From the NCBI GenBank assembly GCA_003527965.1, contig DPVY01000306.1, positions 1 through 5,026 of the forward strand: 5,026 bases of DNA. The letters run 5' to 3'. Numbering within the stretch: the stretch's first letter is position 1; every line of letters begins with the position of its first letter. A model generated the notes under the pieces. That model made no database searches, had not been told where the DNA came from, and saw only the letters and a list, made by a program, of their open reading frames with translations. Both the position numbers and the translations under genes were made by a program. Shown piece by piece: positions 1 to 5,026 of this stretch. This DNA is from Fidelibacterota bacterium (GTDB lineage: Bacteria; Fidelibacterota; UBA2242).

Positions 1-1609
1 CAATATTTTCAATATGATTCAATCCGTATCCGCTCTCATTATCGCCGCCGCCTATGCCGAACTTGAATTCCTGTCCCACTGTTCCGCTGGAGCTGTCGGG
101 AGACATATTATACACAATTGTGAAAATAGAATCACCGGCGACAGCGTCGCCATGTGTACCATCATCGTACATCTTGCGATTCACATCTCCCGCAAGAGTA
201 CCGCCCCAGGTCTGCCATGTGCCTTCACCGTTATTGGACATCGGACCATTGACCCATACACCAAGTTTCAATATAGTATCCGGATCTGCCGCTAACATTG
301 CCGGTGTAATAGTAACGCTGCTCTGAATATCTTCGAGCGTTGAGCCGGCAAGCACCTGATATATCGCCGGACGTATATCACACTCTAATGTCAATGTAAC
401 ATCCTTGGAAAGCTTTGTATTGTTCCTGAAAATCGGCATACGACGAGCATCAACCTCACTATCTTCAATGTCATTGATAGCAACTGTTGCAGTATTGATT
501 ACAAAAAACCTTCTTTCAGCTTCGCTCGGAACACTACCATCATAATCGAAATTGAAGTAAATCTCTCTCTGCTCCTGCCCAAGTTTATATATATAATATT
601 GATAGTATAAGCGCTGTCCAAAAGTTACAGGTACTTGCTCAACTGTAGTAGCATAATTGAACGTAAATCCTTGACGTGTTAATGTATCTGTTAATAATTC
701 CGATGAACTTCCAAAATATCCTAATTTCACCAGAAGAGTATCGCCAATTGTGAAACCATTGTTACCAGCAGCTTTGCTCATATTTGTAGTAAATGTGATA
801 GCGGAGGTGTCTGTCCCTTCGAAACCGGCAGGTGAGGAATCGTTCCACCATTTCCATGCAACAGTCGTATCTCCATATACAGAAATACCTCTGTTTTCAT
901 TATCCGGGAACATACCGTGACCATAAATTCCTTCGCTCTCGCCCCAAGACCCCAATGTGAATCGATACATTGTTGAATCATATGGGGCATTTGCGGCATC
1001 TAATTTTAATTGGTAGGACCAATAGTCACTATTTTCTCCTTCTTGCGTTAAAGCATATTTATCCGGAACCCACATATTATCAGCACCATCAGGACCGGGG
1101 AATGCACCAACAATGTAAACGTGACCACTACTAGGGTCAAAATCAGGATGCTCTCCCATATTCACTCTAAAGAGAACATCAATACTATCGCTCGGCGTAA
1201 AATAGGGATGCGGACTTCCCTGCGCAACACCGACAAAGTCCAGATCCAATACCATATCTACAGATCCGACTGTTAGAGTTCTATTAGGTACAGGACCAGC
1301 TCCTGGAATATCATTTTCCCAGTAATCGGTGACTGAACCATCGAGGGGATTCACAACCTGAGCGCCATACTTATACTCATAATCACCCGGGGCTAGTTGA
1401 ATGGTGATCTCCCAGTAGTCGCCACCGACATTAGTCAGGTTCGTTCCCGGTCCCCACTGGGTCACAGTACCGCGTAAGTCAACGCCGCCAGTGGTATCAG
1501 TAAGCCCCTGTACAACGCTGGTATTAGCACGAAAGGTGACATTTACATCGGCAAATGCAAACCCAACTGCTAATAAAGCAATTAAAATCGCGATTGTAAC
1601 TTTCTTCAT
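1..1609 (-). CDS. Exported multi-domain beta-sandwich protein with tandem E-set (CBM20/SusE-like) repeats, 3' end outside the window
   Basis: The frame is open from ATG at 1609 to the window edge (536 codons, no stop), so only the N-terminal part is present. The start is well supported: GGAGGA lies 4 nt upstream and the protein opens with a classic Sec signal peptide, MKKVTIAILIALLAVGFAFA, with likely cleavage after Ala20. Three related beta-sandwich units follow. Their first-strand motifs are VTFRAN (24-29), VLFRVNM (145-151) and ITFTTNM (271-277), and their closing motifs are NRTLTV (109-114), NRGISV (239-244) and RRFFVI (366-371). Unit 1 has the WG...DYWEITIQL...YEYKY pattern (52-81) seen in starch-binding-like and SusE-like E-set domains. 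A fourth domain (about 400-536) contains DDGTHGDAVAGDSIF (482-496), a loop common in secreted FCB proteins. No catalytic motif is visible. It is probably a surface or secreted structural or glycan-binding protein, and a C-terminal sorting domain beyond the edge is expected but unseen. Its GC is higher than upstream (36 of 60 bases at 1441-1500). Confidence 0.9.
   Translation of the reverse strand, partial: MKKVTIAILIALLAVGFAFADVNVTFRANTSVVQGLTDTTGGVDLRGTVTQWGPGTNLTNVGGDYWEITIQLAPGDYEYKYGAQVVNPLDGSVTDYWENDIPGAGPVPNRTLTVGSVDMVLDLDFVGVAQGSPHPYFTPSDSIDVLFRVNMGEHPDFDPSSGHVYIVGAFPGPDGADNMWVPDKYALTQEGENSDYWSYQLKLDAANAPYDSTMYRFTLGSWGESEGIYGHGMFPDNENRGISVYGDTTVAWKWWNDSSPAGFEGTDTSAITFTTNMSKAAGNNGFTIGDTLLVKLGYFGSSSELLTDTLTRQGFTFNYATTVEQVPVTFGQRLYYQYYIYKLGQEQREIYFNFDYDGSVPSEAERRFFVINTATVAINDIEDSEVDARRMPIFRNNTKLSKDVTLTLECDIRPAIYQVLAGSTLEDIQSSVTITPAMLAADPDTILKLGVWVNGPMSNNGEGTWQTWGGTLAGDVNRKMYDDGTHGDAVAGDSIFTIVYNMSPDSSSGTVGQEFKFGIGGGDNESGYGLNHIENI
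440..1540 (-). repeat. Three diverged tandem E-set-like domain repeats inside the 1609-1 gene
   Basis: Residues 24-390 of the exported protein form three copies of one module at a period of about 121-130 residues. Each copy has a first strand of the type hydrophobic-x-F-x-x-N (residues 24, 145, 271), a second strand at VDLRGTV, HVYIVGAF or TLLVKLGYFG (43, 163, 291), an aromatic strand at YEYKY, MYRFTLG or YYQYYIYK (77, 214, 335), and a closing Arg-rich strand (109, 239, 366). Copy 3 is the most divergent and lacks the DYW motif present in copies 1 (64-66) and 2 (195-197). The repeat is visible in protein only. The DNA copies are not obviously similar, so the duplication is old. The assignment to CBM20/SusE-like E-set folds rests on motif spacing and is not proven. 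Confidence 0.55.
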
Positions 1610-1613
1610 GTTG

Positions 1614-1619
1614 TCCTCC
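1614..1619 (-). promoter_or_regulatory. Ribosome binding site of the exported E-set protein
   Basis: GGAGGA sits 4 nt before the ATG at 1609, so the core GGAGG has 5 nt spacing. This fixes the start codon and suggests efficient initiation. The PorV-type gene upstream has no comparable site. Confidence 0.85.
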
Positions 1620-1626
1620 ATTTTTT

Positions 1627-1638
1627 GTTACATGTAAC
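1627..1638. promoter_or_regulatory. 12-bp perfect palindrome GTTACATGTAAC, possible operator
   Basis: GTTACATGTAAC reads identically on both strands. It ends 17 nt upstream of the ATG of the exported-protein gene and 7 nt upstream of its ribosome binding site. It has no spacer, so it would not form a stable RNA hairpin by itself. A binding site for a dimeric regulator is the simplest reading. No second copy was noticed in the window, and the function is inferred from symmetry and position only. Confidence 0.35.
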
Positions 1639-1679
1639 TCTTACTTCAACGAAACAATTGACATTATTTTCTTTTTTTC

Positions 1680-1689
1680 TCACCTCCTT
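1680..1689 (-). promoter_or_regulatory. Orphan full-length Shine-Dalgarno sequence AAGGAGGTGA
   Basis: On the minus strand this 10-mer is complementary to the usual 3' tail of 16S rRNA (core CCUCC) over its whole length. It lies 70 nt upstream of the real start at 1609, which has its own GGAGGA. The nearest ATG downstream is at 1664, 18 nt after GGAGG, and opens only seven codons (MSIVSLK, stop at 1643-1641). The site could serve a leader peptide, act as a ribosome standby site in the 5' region of the next gene, or be chance in a purine-rich tract. Confidence 0.45.
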
Positions 1690-1706
1690 TCTCTTTGAAA
1701 TTTAAA

Positions 1707-2726
1707 TTAAAAGCCTATACTTAAAGCCGTTGTTTGAACATCTCCCAAAATGCCAAACTGTTGGTATGAATAATCAACGATTATATCGGCATAGGGCACC
1801 GGGATTTTCAAACCCATTCCAAAAGTAAGTCCCTGTTCACTATCGTCGCGAAAAAGGGTTTGGTATCCGGCTCTCATACTAAGAAGATTATATAAAAATA
1901 ATTCTCCGCCAACATTAATAGTCTCGCTGTTATCAGTAGGTCTTACAGCGTCCGCGGCAATAGTTAATTTCAACATTTTAGAATTTATAATAGGCATCGC
2001 TGCGCCGACGCTAAATGTTAGTGGAATCGGCCACTCATCCGTTTTCAAATTAGCGACAATCGTTTCATTATTGCCTTCACTTTCCGGGTCAAGATCGATT
2101 CTTTTCATTAAATCCCGACCCTCCATTTTTAATTCTCCGCCAAAATTTCTCATACTGGCTCCGATACGCAATCCATTGAACTGAGTAATGAAGAGTAATC
2201 CTAAATCCAAGGCAAATTGTGACGATGTTTCATGCCAAATTTCTTCACTGATATATTTTATACTTCCGCCAATTGAAAATCTATCTGTGATATTCCGGGC
2301 ATATGTTAATGCAATAGCTACATCTTGCGCTTCCCAGTATTCGCCTGTTCCGTCCGATTGTTCGACCGTAGTTACTTTTTCACTGGCGCCATAATCCAGG
2401 TTGTTCAGACTGATTCCTATCGCATCGTGCCCGGTTACCATTACCTGCGCCCCGATCCACACATGATTAGAGCCAACAAGCCAGTTAGTATTAGACACAT
2501 AAGCACAATTTTTACCAATACGCGATATTGCTCCCGGATTCCAGTAAAGAGCCGCAGGATCATCAGAAACTGCGGTAAACGCTCCGCCCATACTTATCGC
2601 CTTGCCTCCGACCGGTATTTGAAGAAACTGAGCTGACGAAGTACCCACTTTATCTTGAGCAACTATATTTTGTGAACAGGCTAACAATGAAACCACAAAA
2701 ATACATATTAAATTTTTAGTATTCAT
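1707..2726 (-). CDS. PorV/PorQ-family outer-membrane beta-barrel protein
   Basis: Complete protein of 339 residues. The diagnostic stretch lies just after the signal sequence at residues 28-68: GTSSAQFLQIPVGGKAISMG, then GAFTAVSDDPAALYWNPGAI, the hallmark of the PorV/PorQ (UPF0164-type) family. The rest alternates amphipathic beta strands and polar turns, and the protein ends in Phe339, the usual terminal aromatic recognised by the BAM machinery. In Porphyromonas and Flavobacterium, PorV shuttles type IX secretion substrates across and along the outer membrane; other family members have no known role. The N-terminus shows a hydrophobic signal (about 5-16) with two possible processing sites: a lipobox LLAC at Cys17, or signal peptidase I cleavage near VAQ-D (23-25). 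The ATG lies 7 nt after the stop of the large secreted-protein gene and has no clear Shine-Dalgarno, which fits translational coupling. Family assignment is firm; a true PorV role is inference, because many FCB genomes carry several paralogues. Confidence 0.92.
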   Translation of the reverse strand: MNTKNLICIFVVSLLACSQNIVAQDKVGTSSAQFLQIPVGGKAISMGGAFTAVSDDPAALYWNPGAISRIGKNCAYVSNTNWLVGSNHVWIGAQVMVTGHDAIGISLNNLDYGASEKVTTVEQSDGTGEYWEAQDVAIALTYARNITDRFSIGGSIKYISEEIWHETSSQFALDLGLLFITQFNGLRIGASMRNFGGELKMEGRDLMKRIDLDPESEGNNETIVANLKTDEWPIPLTFSVGAAMPIINSKMLKLTIAADAVRPTDNSETINVGGELFLYNLLSMRAGYQTLFRDDSEQGLTFGMGLKIPVPYADIIVDYSYQQFGILGDVQTTALSIGF

Positions 2727-2733
2727 AGTATTA

Positions 2734-5026
2734 TCACTTTATTATTGCAAGTTTACCGGATTTTTTACCAACTTTTGCTTCAACGATATAAAAATATACA
2801 CCAAAAGATATATCCAAATTTTCTTTTGTCTTTAAATTCCATGCCAGTGTTCCATTATGAATGTCTCCTGTATGATTTAAAGTTATAATATGTGTACCAT
2901 TTGAAGTGAAAATATGAACTTTTGCATCTTGCGGAAGTTTCCGAAATTCAATTCGCCTTTCACCCCTTCCACTTGTAATTGCCGGAGGCAGTGGCGCTTC
3001 CATATTGTTTGCCACTACATACGGATTAGGAACTACCTGAATTTCATCCAGTTGGGTTATAGCCTTATCATCGTCTGCAAACGGTATTTGAGTCGTGAAT
3101 TCATAGACATCCCTGCTGCGGAACGATTTTGTAGTTTCTATATGTAAAATATCTCCATCATAAAATGTATATATAGTATCTTTGGGATCACTTTGTAGAT
3201 TCGAAAATATCATAGTCCACGTATATTGATAAGTGCTATCCGGTCTCTTCCAGAATGTCTCGAGAAAATCTCCGGGACATAATCCGTACACAGAATCGGG
3301 ATTAAAATTCATAAAAATACTAGGTCTTACCAATAAAAACGGCACTTCTACCAAATCAGTTAAGTTAAATATTCTGAAATTAGTTTTTACCGGGGGGAAA
3401 TAATAGGGTTCCTTCTGAAACGCCTCTTCCGTAGTATATATAACGTCATCGCCAAACTGTATTTCATAATCTGCGGGGAAGCGCCTCCCTGTAATAATAT
3501 TTCCGCTACCGAAATCAACTTTCCCGGTAGAAAATCCCCAGTTATATCGTCTGTTTTCTGTATTCCAATATGACACGGAATCAGATAATATCGGGTTTAT
3601 ATTCCAATGATTGTAAAATTTCATCTGAATTCCATCAAATATATCGGCATCTAAAGTTTCACTGGCATAGGGACTATTGAATATATTAGGACTTTTATAA
3701 ACCGGATAATATTGATAATTAACATAATAATCACCGCTATTCAAACCACTGTCTTTTTTAATCTTTATTTTACCCCTGAGAGTATCTATTTCAAATTTTT
3801 CTACATCGAGAAAATTTCCTGTTTCTGAAGCCAAATAAATTAAAATACTTGAATGTACAATATTTTTCTTTGCAAGAAATGTGTAAGTGGTGTCGATCCA
3901 AAGGGTTTCTTTATGTCCGGTAATATCCAAAACCGAATAAGTAGAAGTAAACGGAGCAAATTCATCCGGATCTCTCCATTCATAATTCGGCTCTCCAACG
4001 TCGGGAACACCGTTATATTGAGTGCTGTCTTCATCTATTATATAAGGATTGCCATCGCTGCCAATATCATCAGTCAGGACATTCCAATCATTGTCGTTAT
4101 CTATTCCGTCTGTCTGAGTATCTGTAAAAAAGACTCTGTAGGTGTGCCCATTTAAACCGGTTTTGTCAACGATTTCATAGAAAATTGAACCGTTGGCGGG
4201 ACCCGCCAAATGTTCAAGACTGCAATCGCTATTCTGCATATCATAGCCGGCTACTTCAGGTCCTGGACGAACTACAGCCGTATTTATATCAGTAATAATC
4301 TCTCCGTTTGGCTGAATAGAAATAAACTTTGTATTTTCAGAAGGATAGATATCTTTTTCCGCATCACCTCCATCATAGGCTACAACAGCGTAATAATACC
4401 TTCTTCCGTTTTCAACATCATAGTCAATATAGGAATGTTGTAAACCTGTATTTGAACCAAGATTGACTGTATATCCCTCGGCTTCCTGGTACAAATCCGG
4501 ACTCGGCATAAATATTCCCTGTACATCGTTTACTTTATCAAATTGCGCTATCGGAACATATCCTGTTACGACGCCATTTACATTAGTAATACTTCGAACA
4601 TCATTAAAATCCGGATCTGTCGCTTTATAGATTTTATATCCTTCAAAGTCTTTCTCTTTTGTTACAGGATCAATGCTATATTCCGCCTTACGGTCCCAAT
4701 AGAGTGTGACCTGACCATCGCCTGGTACTACTTTTAAGGTAGGTTTATCCGGCGGTTGGGGAAATCTGTAATCGCTGTTATAAATCTTCTGAACAGTTTC
4801 CCTGTTTTTCAAGAGATCATTTAAATCATGTCCGTAAACTAAAGCCAGAGAAAATCGCTCCGTTTGTCCCGCCCGCAATGGAAAATAGGCGGAGCCATAG
4901 ATAAAATCGCCATCTTCGCCGGCAACCGGCACATTGTTCTGGATTGAGGCCGGCACATCGAAGTACCCCGGTTTAAGCCAATCCCATAATTTCTCATCAT
5001 CTTTCATTGGATATTCATTTGACGGA
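2734..5026 (-). CDS. Large secreted protein with fibronectin-III-like and C-terminal type IX sorting (FlgD-like) domains, 5' end outside the window
   Basis: The frame is open to the window edge. The codons before the first ATG (5007) read PSNEYP in frame with no ribosome site or signal peptide, so that ATG is internal and the gene begins beyond the window. Numbering residues from that Met: 38-80 is the end of a preceding domain (GSAYFPLRAGQTERFSLALV onward); 86-225 is a fibronectin-III-like unit (PPDKPTLKVVPGDGQVTLYW, GYKIYKATD, GRRYYYAVVAYDGGD); 296-341 is an Asp/Asn-rich loop (DGIDNDNDW) that looks calcium-binding; 345-650 is beta-rich with no named domain; 652-757 opens with VVPNPYV and ends SFGVYFYIVEAKVGKKSGKL plus AIIK, the type A sorting/FlgD Ig-like fold. 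Only two cysteines occur (262, 577). It is likely exported and surface-attached or released by type IX secretion. No catalytic site is visible in this part. The PorV-type gene follows 7 nt later. Confidence 0.9.
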   Translation of the reverse strand, partial: PSNEYPMKDDEKLWDWLKPGYFDVPASIQNNVPVAGEDGDFIYGSAYFPLRAGQTERFSLALVYGHDLNDLLKNRETVQKIYNSDYRFPQPPDKPTLKVVPGDGQVTLYWDRKAEYSIDPVTKEKDFEGYKIYKATDPDFNDVRSITNVNGVVTGYVPIAQFDKVNDVQGIFMPSPDLYQEAEGYTVNLGSNTGLQHSYIDYDVENGRRYYYAVVAYDGGDAEKDIYPSENTKFISIQPNGEIITDINTAVVRPGPEVAGYDMQNSDCSLEHLAGPANGSIFYEIVDKTGLNGHTYRVFFTDTQTDGIDNDNDWNVLTDDIGSDGNPYIIDEDSTQYNGVPDVGEPNYEWRDPDEFAPFTSTYSVLDITGHKETLWIDTTYTFLAKKNIVHSSILIYLASETGNFLDVEKFEIDTLRGKIKIKKDSGLNSGDYYVNYQYYPVYKSPNIFNSPYASETLDADIFDGIQMKFYNHWNINPILSDSVSYWNTENRRYNWGFSTGKVDFGSGNIITGRRFPADYEIQFGDDVIYTTEEAFQKEPYYFPPVKTNFRIFNLTDLVEVPFLLVRPSIFMNFNPDSVYGLCPGDFLETFWKRPDSTYQYTWTMIFSNLQSDPKDTIYTFYDGDILHIETTKSFRSRDVYEFTTQIPFADDDKAITQLDEIQVVPNPYVVANNMEAPLPPAITSGRGERRIEFRKLPQDAKVHIFTSNGTHIITLNHTGDIHNGTLAWNLKTKENLDISFGVYFYIVEAKVGKKSGKLAIIK
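2737..3054 (-). other. C-terminal sorting (type A / FlgD Ig-like) domain of the large secreted protein
   Basis: This is the last 106 residues of the large protein. The entry motif is IQVVPNPYV (656-664). It is followed by GRGERRIEFRKLP (680-692), an IFTSNGTHI strand-turn (699-707), an LAWNLKTKENLDISFGVYFY segment (721-740) and a basic tail KVGKKSGKLAIIK. VVPNPY, W-x-L and G-V-Y-x-Y in this order are the typical signature of type A sorting domains, which direct substrates to the type IX translocon and are usually removed or replaced by an anchor by the PorU sortase. The boundary at about residue 652 is approximate. Confidence 0.8.

Larger units (their letters stand above)
1610..1706. other. 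97-nt intergenic region between the PorV-type gene and the exported E-set gene
   Basis: This is the only real gap in the window. On the minus strand it contains, in order, an AT-rich palindrome AATTTAAATT overlapping the PorV-type stop codon (1699-1708), the orphan Shine-Dalgarno, an A-rich purine tract (1665-1679), the 12-bp palindrome and the GGAGGA site. No GC-rich hairpin followed by a T-run is present on the minus strand, so no intrinsic terminator separates the genes. No convincing sigma70 or Bacteroidota-type promoter (TTG / TAnnTTTG) could be picked out. Read-through from the upstream pair, a weak internal promoter, or both are possible. Confidence 0.6.

Noticed and set aside
14..326. 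Two overlapping plus-strand open frames (14-295 and 54-326)
   Set aside because: They lie antisense to the well-supported exported-protein gene, have no ribosome site and show no protein-like pattern; they are shadows.
778..999. Minus-strand 73-codon frame within the exported gene
   Set aside because: It is in another frame of the 1609-1 gene, whose own frame is continuous with clear domain repeats; the His/Met-rich product looks like no family.
1658..1663. TTGACA -35-like hexamer on the plus strand
   Set aside because: It points away from all genes in the window, and no matching -10 or plus-strand gene follows.
1606..1683. A GTG-started 25-codon frame (GTG at 1683-1681) ending in TGA that overlaps the ATG at 1609 as ATGA
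   Set aside because: The GTG is part of the Shine-Dalgarno itself, so it has no spaced ribosome site, and the peptide (VRKKENNVNCFVEVRVTCNK onward) resembles nothing known. The ATGA overlap is likely chance.
3393..3398. Run of six G (C on the coding strand) inside the large gene as a possible phase-variable tract
   Set aside because: The run is short, lies in the middle of an intact frame and encodes the FPPV segment normally; there is no sign of slippage.
3853..4737. Several plus-strand open frames of 64-100 codons antisense to the large gene
   Set aside because: They follow from AT-rich antisense sequence of a real gene, carry no ribosome sites and encode low-complexity Ile/Ser/Tyr-rich products.
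5005..5007. ATG at 5007 as the true start of the large protein
   Set aside because: The frame stays open through the window edge (PSNEYP precedes it), there is no Shine-Dalgarno or signal peptide, and the first residues look like the middle of a domain.

Overview
The window holds three genes, all on the minus strand and read from high to low coordinates. Two of them run off the window edges. The content suggests an uncultured or environmental bacterium of the Fibrobacterota-Chlorobiota-Bacteroidota (FCB) group, such as a Neomarinimicrobiota, Ignavibacteriota, Calditrichota or KSB1-type lineage. The reasons are a PorV/PorQ-type outer-membrane barrel, a very large secreted beta-sandwich protein with a type A (FlgD-like) C-terminal sorting domain, and a second multi-domain exported protein rich in Asp, Gly, Thr and Tyr. 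The exact phylum cannot be fixed from these genes.

Layout in transcription order. (1) 5026-2734: the C-terminal 763 codons of a giant secreted protein, with a fibronectin-III-like domain, an Asp/Asn-rich loop that looks calcium-binding, a long beta-rich middle and a C-terminal sorting domain. (2) 2726-1707: a complete 339-residue PorV/PorQ-family outer-membrane protein that starts only 7 nt after the previous stop, so the two are almost certainly co-transcribed and probably translationally coupled. (3) A 97-nt gap (1706-1610) with a near-perfect but orphan Shine-Dalgarno sequence, a 12-bp perfect palindrome and a well-placed second Shine-Dalgarno. (4) 1609-1: the first 536 codons of an exported protein with a signal peptide, three tandem E-set/CBM20-SusE-like beta-sandwich repeats and a fourth domain carrying a DDGTHGD...AGD motif. 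Its C-terminus lies outside the window.

How they may work together (inference): in Porphyromonas and Flavobacterium, PorV is the type IX secretion shuttle that carries substrates with C-terminal sorting domains from the translocon to the attachment complex. A PorV-type barrel directly behind a gene with such a C-terminal domain, followed by another secreted protein, looks like a surface-protein export or display cassette. No RNA gene, mobile element, CRISPR array or intrinsic terminator was recognised. Apart from the 97-nt gap, there is essentially no non-coding DNA.
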